Shown here one piece after another: positions 8,788 through 18,227 of a DNA stretch of 64,000 nucleotides. Each line of letters begins with the position of its first letter. Positions within the stretch are counted from its first letter, which is position 1. The notes beneath the pieces were generated by a model, which was not told the origin of the DNA, did not search any database, and worked only from the letters and a program-made list of their open reading frames with translations. This stretch comes from Rhodospirillum sp. (lineage in GTDB: Bacteria; Pseudomonadota; Alphaproteobacteria; Dongiales; Dongiaceae), in assembly GCA_013822765.1 (NCBI GenBank), contig PNKY01000016.1:50056-114055 (forward strand). Reading direction: 5' to 3'. Made by a program: the position numbers and the translations under genes.

Positions 8788-8938
8788 GGGCTGGTTCGGT
8801 CCTCGGAGGCGAGATCACGGGCAAAGTCTGGAGCGAAGTCTACCGGCCCGGACCGCCGCCGCAAAGGAGGCTTGCCGCCCCCGCCCGCGGCCAGCAAGAT
8901 GGCCGAGTCGGATGAATCAAGGCGAGCGGCCGCAACGC

Positions 8939-10450
8939 ATGAAATTGGGGACTTGGATCGCAACGCTTGGCGTGGCCTGGCTTGCGTGCCTGGGGGTTGC
9001 GGACGGCGTGCTGGCCGATCCGGGCAAGCTGGCGCGGGCGGAATGCTGGTTCAAGGCGCCGGACAAGATCTCCACCCGCTGCTATCGCCTCAGCGTTCCG
9101 GAGAGCCGGGCCGGCCGCAGCGGCGTGACGCTCGAGCTGCCGGTGGTGGTGATCTCCGTGCCCGAGACCCGCAAGCGCGAGGACCCGGTGGTCTACCTGG
9201 CAGGCGGGCCGGGCGACGGCGCCTGGCTCGATGCCGACCGCATCGATTTCTGGTGGGAGTTCGCCGCCGACAATGCCTGGGTGAACGAACGCGACCTGGT
9301 GCTGGTGGACCAGCGCGGCACCGGCCTTACCCAGCCGCGCATGGATTGCCCGGAGCAGGAGGTCGCGCAGATCCGCTCCTTGAGCTTCGGCCTCAACCGC
9401 AAGGCGGCGCGCGAGGAATGGGAGAGTGCGGCGGCGAGCTGCCGCGTGCGGGTCGAGAAGGAGGGGCACGACCCGCTTTCGTACACCAGCAGGGATAGCG
9501 CGACCGACCTGCACGACCTGATGACCGCGCTGAAGCTGCAGCAATGGAACGTCTACGGCCTGTCGTACGGGACGCGGCTGGCGCTGACCTATGCGCGCGA
9601 TTATCCGCACGATCTGCGCAGCCTGATCCTGGATTCGGTCTATCTGCCGGAATCCGCGTTCCTGGAGGACGACGCCTGGCGCACCGACCGCGCCTTCCGC
9701 GTGCTGTTCGATGGCTGCCGGCAGAGCAAGGACTGCAATCGCTGGTATCCGAACCTGGAGCAGCGCCTGTTGGCGCTGGTGGACAAGCTGAACCAGACTC
9801 CGATCGAGCGCGAGGTGGAGCTGGACAGCGGCAAGCGCGTGAAGGTCGTGGTGACGGGCGAGCTGCTGCTCAACTATCTGTTCCAGAATCTCTACAACCG
9901 CTCCGGCATCGAGACCGTTCCGCAGATCATCGATCTGTTCGAGAAGGGCTCGCAGGCCGCTGTCACCAGCGAGATCGGCTATCTGGCGGACCTCTACGTC
10001 GACCGGCCCGACTGGGGCGACGCTCTCAGCCTGTCGATCGACTGCCACGAGGAGGTGCCGTTCAACGACCTGTCAAAGCTGCGGCAGGAGTATCGCCGCT
10101 ATCCGCTGCTCAAGAGCTTCGCGGAAGATGAATCCTGGGGCGCTGCCTGCGACAAGTGGCCGATGGGGCCGCAAGACCCGGTCGAGAACCAGGCGATCTA
10201 TTCCGATGTGCCGACCCTGCTGCTGACCGGGCTCTACGACCCGATCACGCCGCCGCAATATGCGCGGCTTGCCGGCAGCCGCCTCATCAACAGCTTCTAT
10301 TTCGAATTCCTGAGCGCCGGCCACGACGTGCTCAGCAACGAGCCCTGCGCCGGCGAGCTCGCCAAGCAGTTCCTCGGCGATCCCATGCGCATGCCCGGGC
10401 ATGCCTGCCTCGGACGCCTCAAGCCGCCCGAGTTCCGCTCGCCCGGCTGA
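8939..10450 (+). CDS. secreted alpha/beta hydrolase, S33 (tripeptidyl/prolyl aminopeptidase-like)
   Basis: About 503 residues. The N terminus after the ATG at 8939 is a Sec signal peptide (IATLGVAWLACLGVADGVLA). The body is an S33 hydrolase: oxyanion-hole segment YLAGGPGDGAW, LVLVDQRGTGLTQP, nucleophile elbow GLSYGTR, acid in GLYDPITPP and histidine in SAGHDVL. A C-terminal TAP-like segment with a cysteine pair (EPCAGEL, GHACLG) is typical of periplasmic tripeptidyl aminopeptidase relatives. An alternative ATG at 8912 would add nine residues. It is a single gene, divergent from ydbH and convergent with the DUF1579 gene. The peptide or ester substrate is unknown. Confidence 0.85.
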   Translation: MKLGTWIATLGVAWLACLGVADGVLADPGKLARAECWFKAPDKISTRCYRLSVPESRAGRSGVTLELPVVVISVPETRKREDPVVYLAGGPGDGAWLDADRIDFWWEFAADNAWVNERDLVLVDQRGTGLTQPRMDCPEQEVAQIRSLSFGLNRKAAREEWESAAASCRVRVEKEGHDPLSYTSRDSATDLHDLMTALKLQQWNVYGLSYGTRLALTYARDYPHDLRSLILDSVYLPESAFLEDDAWRTDRAFRVLFDGCRQSKDCNRWYPNLEQRLLALVDKLNQTPIEREVELDSGKRVKVVVTGELLLNYLFQNLYNRSGIETVPQIIDLFEKGSQAAVTSEIGYLADLYVDRPDWGDALSLSIDCHEEVPFNDLSKLRQEYRRYPLLKSFAEDESWGAACDKWPMGPQDPVENQAIYSDVPTLLLTGLYDPITPPQYARLAGSRLINSFYFEFLSAGHDVLSNEPCAGELAKQFLGDPMRMPGHACLGRLKPPEFRSPG

Positions 10451-10465
10451 TCAGGTCTCGGCTGA

Positions 10466-10951
10466 TCAGGTTCGGGCACGCGTGAAATGCATGATCCAGT
10501 TGGTCTCCCAGGTGGCGCCGCCGTCCGGCGAGAAGGCCTGCTCCCAGCGCGCCGAGGTCTGGGTGATCTCCGACCAGCGGAAGCGCACCGTGATGGGGCG
10601 GCCGTTGAAGGTCTCGTCGGCGAGGAAGGTGCCGACGCCGTCCTTGAACCCGCCCCGCATCGGCGCATCGATCGTGGGATATCGCTGATCGAGCCACCAG
10701 ATCAGCCAGTGCCCCTCCTTGGCGTCGAGCGCTCGAATGCCGACCGCGCGGTAGGCGCCGCCGGGCAGCTCCAGCATGTTGTCGTCGATATTGCCTTCGC
10801 CGCCGAGGGTGGGCCAGTTGACGCAGGTTCCGTCGAACTCATCCCACTCGGTGCTGCCGGCAAGGCGCGCCTTCAGCCGGCGATGCCGGACGGTCCAGCG
10901 CCCGACCAGGAAGTCCCAGTCGTGCACATCAACGGTGAAAGTCGCGGTCAT
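10466..10951 (-). CDS. DUF1579-like protein
   Basis: A 161-residue soluble protein with no signal peptide. It opens with DWDFLVGRWTVRHRRL and has GTCVNWPTLGGEGNIDDN, RALDAKEGHWLIWWLD and WEQAFSPDGGATWETNWIM. This is the pattern of DUF1579 and related lipocalin-like families that recur near stress and catabolic genes. No catalytic residues can be named. The stop codon faces the stop of the hydrolase gene 15 bases away inside a 13-base direct repeat. Function unknown. Confidence 0.7.
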   Translation of the reverse strand: MTATFTVDVHDWDFLVGRWTVRHRRLKARLAGSTEWDEFDGTCVNWPTLGGEGNIDDNMLELPGGAYRAVGIRALDAKEGHWLIWWLDQRYPTIDAPMRGGFKDGVGTFLADETFNGRPITVRFRWSEITQTSARWEQAFSPDGGATWETNWIMHFTRART

Positions 10952-11050
10952 GAAGACCTCCAGAATGCGATGGAGGTGGTTGTACCGCCGACGCCTGTCA
11001 TTGCGTGTCAGGTGTGACCGGAAGGCTCGAGAGCGGCAGCTTCGAAGCGA

Positions 11051-11998
11051 CTACGCCTGCTGCTTCAGCTCGTCGGTGGTGACGACGCGGTTGCGGCCGC
11101 GCCGCTTGCCGACATACATCACCTGGTCGGCCGCGTGCAGAACGCCGGCGACGCTGTCGGCATCCTGCGGGAAGAGCGCGATGCCGATGGTGGCGCCGAT
11201 CGTAAGCTCCTTGTCGCCCGCCGGGACGGTGAGCTGGAGCTGCTGGCGCACCCGTTCCGCGACCGAGAACGCGACTTCACGCGCTTCCTCGGGCGGGATC
11301 TCCACGATGACGGCGAACTCGTCGCCGCCCAGGCGTGCCGCGAAATCCTCTTGCCGCATCGCAGTCCCGAACGTGCCCGCCACCTGCTGCAGCAGGACGT
11401 CGCCGGCCTCGTGTCCGAGCGTGTCGTTGATCTCCTTGAAGCGGTCGAGGTCGATGAACAGCAGCGCAATGGTCGCCCCGCTGCTGCCGGCATACTCCAC
11501 GCGCCGCTTCAGCTCTTCCTGGAAGGCGAGGCGGTTGGGCAGGCCGGTCAGCATGTCGTGGGTGGCGAGATAGTCGCTGCGCTGCTTCTGCTCGGCCAAC
11601 TCCTCCGCCAGCTCGACCGACTGGCACGCCTGGCCCTCGAGCACGGAATGCGTCATCTCGATATCCGCCAGGAACCGCTTCAGCTCTTCTTCGCGCTGGG
11701 TGGCGTCGCGCTTGAACGCCTCATGCATGGTGCGTTCGCAGGCGAGCTCCGTCTCCAAGGCGTTGATGCGGACCTCGCGCGGATCGATCGCGGCCGGGCT
11801 CAGTGCGAAACTGGTATTGCGTTTCTGAAGCAGCATGCCGGCGGCTGCGCCCGCGAGCGCGCCGGCAATGCCGGCCATGACGGGGAAGGATTCGTGCAGG
11901 ACGACGGCGAGGGCCGCACCGGCGGCAGCGCTGATGATCGGTACCAGCGTCTCGCGTGCATCGACTGACGATCCAGAGTCTGTTTTCGAGATGACCAT
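11051..11998 (-). CDS. membrane diguanylate cyclase (GGDEF)
   Basis: A 315-residue diguanylate cyclase, which makes cyclic di-GMP from GTP. Two hydrophobic helices at about residues 20-60 (SAAAGAALAVVLHESF, AGIAGALAGAAAGMLL) anchor it to the inner membrane. A charged, probably coiled-coil linker (about 75-140) leads into the GGDEF domain from DMLTGLPNRLAFQ onward. The active-site motif is the intact GGDEF. An RQED sequence five residues before it fits the RxxD inhibitory I-site, so product feedback is likely. A perfect 8-base inverted repeat lies about 36 bases upstream. Two PilZ proteins that could read c-di-GMP lie near 22 kb. Confidence 0.9.
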   Translation of the reverse strand: MVISKTDSGSSVDARETLVPIISAAAGAALAVVLHESFPVMAGIAGALAGAAAGMLLQKRNTSFALSPAAIDPREVRINALETELACERTMHEAFKRDATQREEELKRFLADIEMTHSVLEGQACQSVELAEELAEQKQRSDYLATHDMLTGLPNRLAFQEELKRRVEYAGSSGATIALLFIDLDRFKEINDTLGHEAGDVLLQQVAGTFGTAMRQEDFAARLGGDEFAVIVEIPPEEAREVAFSVAERVRQQLQLTVPAGDKELTIGATIGIALFPQDADSVAGVLHAADQVMYVGKRRGRNRVVTTDELKQQA

Positions 11999-12033
11999 GT
12001 TTCCCCAAACACAGTGCGATCAAACAGCGCCAT

Positions 12034-12055
12034 CATACTACCCGAAAGTAGTATG
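12034..12055. promoter_or_regulatory. perfect inverted repeat, operator candidate
   Basis: CATACTAC, a 6-base spacer (CCGAAA), then GTAGTATG. The 8-base arms are perfect. The element lies 36 bases upstream of the diguanylate cyclase start codon, in the space between that gene and the coxM terminator. Its position fits an operator or an mRNA leader hairpin; the regulator is unknown. Confidence 0.5.
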
Positions 12056-12086
12056 CGACAGATCGCACAAGCATCCCCTGGGGTGA

Positions 12087-12124
12087 GGAAAATAAAAAAG
12101 GGCGGCTCTACTAGAAGCCGCCCT
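12087..12124 (-). terminator. Rho-independent terminator after coxM
   Basis: Read on the minus strand, the stem AGGGCGGCT at 12124-12116 pairs with AGCCGCCCT at 12107-12099 across an 8-base loop, followed by a T-rich run (TTTTTTATTTT). It lies 27 bases beyond the stop of the FAD-subunit gene and should end the coxGSLM transcript before the diguanylate cyclase gene. Confidence 0.8.
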
Positions 12125-12150
12125 AATTGCGCAGAAAATTTTCTGTAATT

Positions 12151-12945
12151 CTACGAAGCCGCCGCGACCGCGCGCGACGCCATGACGGAAACCAGATGCG
12201 CGCGATAGGCCGCCGTCGCGTGCAGATCGCTGTTGAGGCCATTTGCGCTTTGCTTCACCGCTTTCGCTGCGTCAGGTGTGAAGTTGGCGCTGAGCGCGCT
12301 CTCCAGTTCCTTGGAGCGGAACGCGCACGGACCGGCGCCCGTCACCGCAACGCGCACGCCGCTGCCGGCCTTGGCCACGAACACGCCGACGATGGCGTAG
12401 CGCGAGGCCGGGTTCGGGAACTTGGAGTAGCCCGACTTGTCCGGCTTCGGGAAATGGATGGCGGTGATGATCTCGCCATCAGCAAGCGCGGTCTCGAACA
12501 TGCCCTTGAAGAAGTCGTCGGCCTTGATCTCGCGCTTGTTGGTGCGGATGGTGGCGCCGAGCGCGAGCACGGCGGCAGGATAGTCCGCCGCCGGATCGCT
12601 GTTGGCGACCGAGCCGCCGATGGTGCCGCGGTTGCGCACCTGCGGATCGCCGATCCCGCCCGCCAAGACAGCTAGGGCGGGGATCGCGTTCCGCACGTCG
12701 GCGGAGCGCGCCACATCGGCATGGGTGGTCATGGCGCCGATGGTGATGCCGGCGCCTTCTGCCTTCACGCCCTTGAGCTCGGCGATGCCGCCGAGATCGA
12801 CCAGGTCGCTCGGTTGCGCCAGCCGCTGCTTGAGGGTCGGGATGAGCGTCATCCCGCCCGCCACGATCTTTCCGTCGCTCTTGCTGGCGATCAGACTGGC
12901 GGCGTCCGCTGCGGAGGCCGGCCGGTGATATCCGAAATCATGCAT
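12151..12945 (-). CDS. coxM: CoxM-like FAD-binding subunit of a molybdenum hydroxylase
   Basis: A 264-residue medium subunit. FAD-binding segments are the early AGGMTLIPTLKQRL loop and the second site NRGTIGGSVANSDPAADYP, followed by the CO-dehydrogenase flavoprotein C-terminal domain (YAIVGVFVAKAGSGVRVAVTG). Electrons from CoxL pass through CoxS to this FAD and then to a quinone or other acceptor. It is the last gene of coxG-S-L-M, 14 bases after coxL, and is followed by a terminator. Length fits the family (about 265-290). Confidence 0.92.
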   Translation of the reverse strand: MHDFGYHRPASAADAASLIASKSDGKIVAGGMTLIPTLKQRLAQPSDLVDLGGIAELKGVKAEGAGITIGAMTTHADVARSADVRNAIPALAVLAGGIGDPQVRNRGTIGGSVANSDPAADYPAAVLALGATIRTNKREIKADDFFKGMFETALADGEIITAIHFPKPDKSGYSKFPNPASRYAIVGVFVAKAGSGVRVAVTGAGPCAFRSKELESALSANFTPDAAKAVKQSANGLNSDLHATAAYRAHLVSVMASRAVAAAS

Positions 12946-12959
12946 GATCCGTCCTCCCC

Positions 12960-15332
12960 TTATTCAGCTGCCATCTTGGTGTTGTTGATCGCCTGCCAGA
13001 CCTTGAGCGGCGTTGCCGGCATCGAGATGTCCTGCACGCCGAGCGGCGAGAGGGCATCGATGACCGCATTGATGATCGCTGGCGGCGAGCCGATGGCGCC
13101 AACTTCACCGACGCCCTTGGCGCCGATCGGGTTGTGCGTGCACATGGTCGCGTGCGTCGCCACCTTGAAGTTCGGCAGGTCGTCCGCGCGCGGCATGCAA
13201 TAGTCCATCAGCGAGCCGGTCAGCAACTGGCCGGACTTCTCGTCATAGACGCAGTTCTCGAACAGCGCCTGCCCGATGCCCTGCGCGACGCCGCCATGGA
13301 CCTGGCCCTCGACGATCATCGGGTTGATCACCCGGCCGACGTCGTCGACCGCCGTGAAGTTCACGATGGTTGTGACGCCGGTGTCAGGATCGACCTCGAC
13401 CTCGCAGATGTGGCAACCGCCTGGATAAGTGAAGTTGAGCGGATCATAGAACGCGGTCTCCTCGAGGCCGGGCTCCAGCTCGGTGATCGGGTAGTTGTGC
13501 GGCACATAGGCGGTCAAAGCCACCGTGCCGAACGGAACGCTCTTGTCGGTGCCGGCGACCGTGAAGGTGCCGTTCTTGAACTCGACGTCGGCGACCGACG
13601 CTTCCATCAGGTGCGCGGCGATCCGCTTGGCCTTGGTGATGATCTTGTCCATCGCCTTGACGATCGCCGAGCCGCCAACGGCCAGCGAGCGCGAGCCATA
13701 GGTGCCCATGCCGAACGGGATCTTGTTGGTGTCGCCGTGCGACACCTCGACGTTCTCGATCGGAATGCCGAGGGTGTCGGAGACCAGCTGCGAGAAAGTG
13801 GTCTCGTGGCCCTGGCCATGGCTGTGCGTGCCGGTGAACACGGTCACCGAGCCGGTCGGATGGACGCGGATCGAACCGCATTCATAGAGTCCGGCGCGCG
13901 CGCCGAGGCTGCCCACCACCGCCGACGGCGCGATGCCGCAGGCTTCGAGGTAGGTGGAGATGCCGATGCCGCGCAGCTTGCCGCGTTTCTTGGCGTCCGC
14001 GCGGCGGCTTTCGAACTCGGCCCATCCGGATGTTTTCAGCGCCATGTCCAGCGTCGAGAAATAGTCGCCGCTGTCGTACTGCAAGGCGACCGGCGTCTGG
14101 TACGGGAAGGCATTGGTCGGGATGAAGTTCTTCCGGCGGATATCCACCCGGTCCATCTTCATCTCGCGCGCCGCCTTGTCGACCAGCCGCTCCAGCAGAT
14201 AGGTCGCCTCCGGCCGGCCGGCGCCGCGATAGGCGTCGACCACCACGGTGTTGGTGAACACCGCCTTCACCTCGGCATAGATCGCCGGCGTGGTGTAAAC
14301 GCCTGCCAGCAGCGTGGCGTAGAGATAGGTCGGCACGCAGGGCGCGAAGGTCGACAGATAGGCGCCCATGTTGGCGATGGTGCTGACCCGAAGGCCCAGG
14401 AACTTGCCGTCCTTGTCCATCGCCAGTTCGGCGTGGCTGATATGGTCGCGGCCCTGCGCATCGGTGATGAAAGATTCGCTGCGCTCCGCCGTCCACTTGA
14501 TCGGACGATTGATCTTGGCCGAGGCCCAGGTGACCAGCGCTTCTTCCGCGTAGTGGAAGATCTTGGACCCGAAGCCGCCGCCGACATCCGGCGCCACCAC
14601 CCGCAGCTTGTGCTCCGGAATCTGCAGCACGAACGCGCCCATCAGCAGGCGGATGACGTGCGGATTCTGGCTGGTGGTGTAGAGCGTGTATTCGCCCGTC
14701 GCCCGATCGTAGTCGCCGACCGCGGCGCGCGGCTCCATCGCGTTCGGAACCAGGCGCTGGTTGACCAGGTCGATTTTGGTGACGTGGTGTGCCTTGGCGA
14801 AGGCCGCGTCGGTCGCCGCCTTGTCGCCGAGATGCCAGTCGAAGCAGGTGTTGTTCTTGGCATCGGCCCAGACTTGCGGCTTGCCGGACTTGTCGGCGTC
14901 GGCGGTCGAAACGATCGCCGGCAGTTCCTTGTAGGTGACGTTGATCTGCTCGGCCGCATCCTTGGCCTGGGCATAGGTCTCCGCCACCACCAGGGCGACC
15001 TGGTCGCCGACATGGCGTACGCGGTCCTTGCACAGCGGCAGGTGCGGCGGCTCGATCATCGGAGAGCCGTCCTTGCTGTGGATCTGCCAGCCGGCGGGCA
15101 ATCCGCCCTTGTCGTAGTCCGCGCCGGTGAAAATCGCGATCACGCCCGGCGCCGATTGCGCGGCCGAGGTGTCGATCTTCGCAATCTCTGCATGCGCATG
15201 CGGCGAGCGGAGGATGTAGGCATGGGTCTGGCCGTGGCGATTGATATCGTCGGTGTAGGTGCCCTGGCCGGTGAGGAAGCGATAGTCTTCCTTGCGCTTG
15301 ACGGACGCGCCGATTCCCGTGGCTGTTGTCAT
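12960..15332 (-). CDS. coxL: CoxL-like molybdopterin-binding large subunit, form II
   Basis: A 790-residue catalytic subunit of the xanthine oxidase/CO dehydrogenase superfamily. Visible features: N-terminal RKEDYRFLTGQGTYTDDI, the Mo-cofactor binding stretch PDVGGGFGSK, and the catalytic base region GAKGVGEVGAIGSPP with its glutamate. The active-site loop at residues 367-373 is AYRGAGR, the signature of form II CoxL-like enzymes. True form I aerobic CO dehydrogenases carry AYxCSFR with the Cu-binding cysteine, which is absent here. CO oxidation is therefore not proven; another aromatic, heterocyclic or aldehyde substrate is possible. It lies between coxS (4-base gap) and coxM. Confidence 0.93.
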   Translation of the reverse strand: MTTATGIGASVKRKEDYRFLTGQGTYTDDINRHGQTHAYILRSPHAHAEIAKIDTSAAQSAPGVIAIFTGADYDKGGLPAGWQIHSKDGSPMIEPPHLPLCKDRVRHVGDQVALVVAETYAQAKDAAEQINVTYKELPAIVSTADADKSGKPQVWADAKNNTCFDWHLGDKAATDAAFAKAHHVTKIDLVNQRLVPNAMEPRAAVGDYDRATGEYTLYTTSQNPHVIRLLMGAFVLQIPEHKLRVVAPDVGGGFGSKIFHYAEEALVTWASAKINRPIKWTAERSESFITDAQGRDHISHAELAMDKDGKFLGLRVSTIANMGAYLSTFAPCVPTYLYATLLAGVYTTPAIYAEVKAVFTNTVVVDAYRGAGRPEATYLLERLVDKAAREMKMDRVDIRRKNFIPTNAFPYQTPVALQYDSGDYFSTLDMALKTSGWAEFESRRADAKKRGKLRGIGISTYLEACGIAPSAVVGSLGARAGLYECGSIRVHPTGSVTVFTGTHSHGQGHETTFSQLVSDTLGIPIENVEVSHGDTNKIPFGMGTYGSRSLAVGGSAIVKAMDKIITKAKRIAAHLMEASVADVEFKNGTFTVAGTDKSVPFGTVALTAYVPHNYPITELEPGLEETAFYDPLNFTYPGGCHICEVEVDPDTGVTTIVNFTAVDDVGRVINPMIVEGQVHGGVAQGIGQALFENCVYDEKSGQLLTGSLMDYCMPRADDLPNFKVATHATMCTHNPIGAKGVGEVGAIGSPPAIINAVIDALSPLGVQDISMPATPLKVWQAINNTKMAAE

Positions 15333-15336
15333 GGCA

Positions 15337-15804
<468 letters not shown>

Positions 15805-15987
15805 CGGTCCCTCCCAGAAATCAAGCGACGGCGGGCGCCGCCACTGCTGTTGGCCGGTTTGACCGGCCTTGTTGCCAGCGCGTTAATCTAACGACTGCGC
15901 TTGATCGCGTGTCAAGCGGAGCCCGGATTTTGAACAGGTTTTGTGTAGGAATTTCCGACAGCTACGTCGTCGCCGGACGCTGCCGCG

Positions 15988-16620
15988 TCATCGCAGTGCA
16001 ACGAAAGCCAGGATCGCGGCGACGATGACGACCAGGCCAGTGATCCAAAGTACAGGGGACAGACCGCTGCTGGTTGCGCTAGCCACGATCGGCGCCGGTT
16101 GCGATACAGGTTGGCCCGCGGCCGGTTGCGATGCGGGCTGTTCTGCGGCTGACGCGCCTGCCGGTGCCGGCGCTGCGGCGGCCGCCTGCGCGGCGAAGGC
16201 GGCGAAGAACTCGTCCGCCAGCTTCTTGGCGCTGCCTTCCACTAGCCGGGAGCCGATTTGCGCCAGCTTGCCGCCGATCTGGGCGTCTGCGGAATAGTGC
16301 AGCACGGTGGCCGCGCCGCCATCGACCGCTTCCAACCGCACCTTCGCGCCGCCCTTGGCGAAGCCGGCGGCGCCGCCCTGGCCCTCGCCGCTGATGGTGT
16401 AGCCATTGGGCGGATCGATGTCGCTCAGCGTCACCTTGCCGCCGAAGCCGGCCTTGACCGGGCCGATCTTGGCGACCACGCGCGCGACGAACTCGGTATC
16501 GGAGGTCTTGTTCAGCTCCTCGCAGCCGGGGATGCACGCCTTCAGGACGTCCGGATTGTTGAGCGCAGCCCATACCGTCTCGCGCGGGGCCGGGATGCGA
16601 TATTCGCCGGTCAGGTCCAT
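15988..16620 (-). CDS. coxG: CoxG-like SRPBCC protein with C-terminal membrane anchor
   Basis: A 210-residue protein. Residues 1 to about 145 form an SRPBCC/CoxG domain (GEYRIPAPRETVWAALNNPDVLKACIPG). A low-complexity Ala/Pro/Gln linker follows, ending in one transmembrane helix (WITGLVVIVAAILAFVALR). CoxG proteins recruit CO dehydrogenase to the inner face of the membrane and have been linked to delivery of hydrophobic electron acceptors such as quinone. The ATG at 16620 is chosen because the domain begins there. It is upstream of coxS with a 183-base gap, so separate or shared promoters are both possible. Confidence 0.9.
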   Translation of the reverse strand: MDLTGEYRIPAPRETVWAALNNPDVLKACIPGCEELNKTSDTEFVARVVAKIGPVKAGFGGKVTLSDIDPPNGYTISGEGQGGAAGFAKGGAKVRLEAVDGGAATVLHYSADAQIGGKLAQIGSRLVEGSAKKLADEFFAAFAAQAAAAAPAPAGASAAEQPASQPAAGQPVSQPAPIVASATSSGLSPVLWITGLVVIVAAILAFVALR

Positions 16621-16661
16621 CGTGCTCTCCAGGATGCAGGCCGGATGCCATCGAAGCGAAT

Positions 16662-16678
16662 CTTGACATGTTGTCAAG
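16662..16678. promoter_or_regulatory. palindromic operator candidate between coxG and the DUF192 gene
   Basis: CTTGACA, 3-base spacer, TGTCAAG: a perfect 7-base inverted repeat in the 78-base divergent intergenic space. Each arm contains TTGACA, so it could double as a -35 element, but no convincing -10 lies 16-18 bases beyond on either strand. Best read as a repressor or activator site controlling the cox operon, its neighbour, or both. Confidence 0.5.
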
Positions 16679-16698
16679 CAACGTCGGACCTTGGCGGC

Positions 16699-17145
16699 AT
16701 GATCCAAAGACTAATACTGGCCTGCCTGCTGACGCTGGCGTCGGCCGCGGCCTTCGCGGGCAGCCTGCCGCGCGACGTGGTGCTGCTCGAGACCAGCTCC
16801 AGCCAATACCGCTTCGAGGTCGAGGTGGCGGACGACGCGACCGAGCGCTCGGAGGGCCTCATGTACCGCGTGCACCTCGACGACAATGCCGGCATGCTGT
16901 TCCTCTACCCGGCGACCAGGCCGGTCGAGTTCTGGATGAAGAACACGCCGCTGTCGCTCGACATCGTGTTCGTGCGCGAAGACGGCGTCATCGCGCGCAT
17001 CGCCGAGAACACGACGCCGATGTCGGAGGATCTCATTGCCTCGGGCGAGCCAGTGCGGGCGGTGCTGGAAGTGAAGGCCGGCACCATGCGCCAGCTCGGC
17101 GTCGCCGTCGGCGATCGGCTGCGCAATCCGACCTATTTTCCTTGA
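16699..17145 (+). CDS. DUF192 secreted protein
   Basis: A 148-residue protein with a Sec signal peptide (LILACLLTLASAAAFAG). The mature part carries the DUF192 core: RSEGLMYRVHLDDNAGMLFLYP, then VEFWMKNTPLSLDIVFV and a C-terminal LEVKAGTMRQLGVAVGDRL. DUF192 proteins are small envelope or secreted beta-barrel proteins found widely; no biochemical role is settled. Start ATG at 16699 gives an intact signal peptide. It is divergent from coxG. Confidence 0.88.
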   Translation: MIQRLILACLLTLASAAAFAGSLPRDVVLLETSSSQYRFEVEVADDATERSEGLMYRVHLDDNAGMLFLYPATRPVEFWMKNTPLSLDIVFVREDGVIARIAENTTPMSEDLIASGEPVRAVLEVKAGTMRQLGVAVGDRLRNPTYFP

Positions 17146-17154
17146 GCTGAAGGA

Positions 17155-17877
17155 CTAGGCGCCGAGCTTGTCCGCCAACTCGCCGAAGTCGCGCGCGGTC
17201 ACATCCCAGTCCTGCTCCGGCTGCAGGTCCGTGGTCTGCCCAGGTCCATGCTCGCTCGGCCGCGGCACGAAGGCGGTGGCGAGGCCGCAGGCGCGGGCGG
17301 CGGCGAGGTCGCCGTTGTGGGCCGCCACCATGCAGACCTCGTCCGGCCGCATCGCCAGGACGTCGACTGTGCGCAAGTAGGCTTCTGGATCTGGTTTGTA
17401 GGCCTGGGCCAGCTCGGCGCCGAGGATGGCATCCCAAGGCAATCCGGCGCGCTTCGCCATGTCGAGCATCAGGATGACGTTGCCGTTGGACAGCGGAGCG
17501 ACGATGAAGCGCTGCTTCAGGCGCGTCAGGCCTGGAACGACGTCCGGCCAGGGATCAAGTCGGTGCCAAGCGAGATTGAGCGCGTCCAGCTCCGACGCCG
17601 GCACCCGCGCCGGATCAATGCCGAAGCTGGGCAGGGCGGCTTCCAGGTTCTCACGATGCAGCACATCGAGGCGCACGAACGGCCGCCGACCGCTGCGCAC
17701 CGCGTCCATCGCCGGATCGTAGCGGTTGCGCCAGGCATCGGCGAACGCGGCGGGGTCGGCATTCGCCGTGCCATGCCGCGCGAGAAAGGGTGCAGCATCG
17801 CGCGCAATGCCGCTCCGCCAATCGACGACGGTGCCGAATACATCGAAAACCAGAGCGTGGACGCGATCCAATATCAT
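17155..17877 (-). CDS. type II haloacid dehalogenase (HAD hydrolase)
   Basis: A 240-residue HAD-superfamily protein. Motif I is FDVFGTVVDW with the nucleophilic aspartate, motif II is APLSNGN, the lysine lies in AYKPDPEAYL, and the acidic motif III is MVAAHNGDLAAA. The DxFGT and VAAHNGDL forms are characteristic of L-2-haloacid dehalogenases, which hydrolyse 2-halocarboxylic acids to 2-hydroxy acids; phosphatase activity is an alternative. It stands alone, convergent with the DUF192 gene. Confidence 0.88.
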   Translation of the reverse strand: MILDRVHALVFDVFGTVVDWRSGIARDAAPFLARHGTANADPAAFADAWRNRYDPAMDAVRSGRRPFVRLDVLHRENLEAALPSFGIDPARVPASELDALNLAWHRLDPWPDVVPGLTRLKQRFIVAPLSNGNVILMLDMAKRAGLPWDAILGAELAQAYKPDPEAYLRTVDVLAMRPDEVCMVAAHNGDLAAARACGLATAFVPRPSEHGPGQTTDLQPEQDWDVTARDFGELADKLGA

Positions 17878-17899
17878 CGCGCTTGAGTATGCAGGCGGC

Positions 17900-18130
17900 C
17901 TATGCCTCGTTCGGCGCCGGAACGTACTGGTTGCCGGATTCGAGCGAGCTTTGCGCCACCGTCTTGCGGCGGGTCTGATCGTTCACCGCCACGATGTGCG
18001 CATAGGGCGTGCCGTCGATCCCGTCGAACAGGTTGACGACTTCCCACACCATATATGGCAGGCCGGCCGTGTAATACCTTGAGCCCACGGCTACGGTCGC
18101 GTGCTTCTGACTCTTGAACAGCTTGAACAT
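17900..18130 (-). CDS. small conserved-looking protein, unknown
   Basis: A 76-residue protein. It starts MFKLFKSQKHATVAVGSRYY and contains MVWEVVNLFDGIDGTPYAHIVAVND, with mixed charged and hydrophobic segments and no membrane helix or cysteine. Codon use fits the neighbourhood and the reading frame fills the gap between the dehalogenase and the glutamine synthetase-like gene. No known function is recognised. A slightly longer overlapping frame exists but shows less protein-like composition. Confidence 0.6.
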   Translation of the reverse strand: MFKLFKSQKHATVAVGSRYYTAGLPYMVWEVVNLFDGIDGTPYAHIVAVNDQTRRKTVAQSSLESGNQYVPAPNEA

Positions 18131-18227
18131 CGCCTACCGACTGCCCCGATAACATCCCGGATGAACACTAGCACGGCAGAGTTTCTGCCTCAACCTAACC
18201 TCTGTATAGCGAAACAGCTGATTTGAC

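Noticed and set aside
6733..9498. 921-codon plus-strand open frame across ydbH and the hydrolase start
   Set aside because: It crosses two real genes on different strands and has no recognisable domain.
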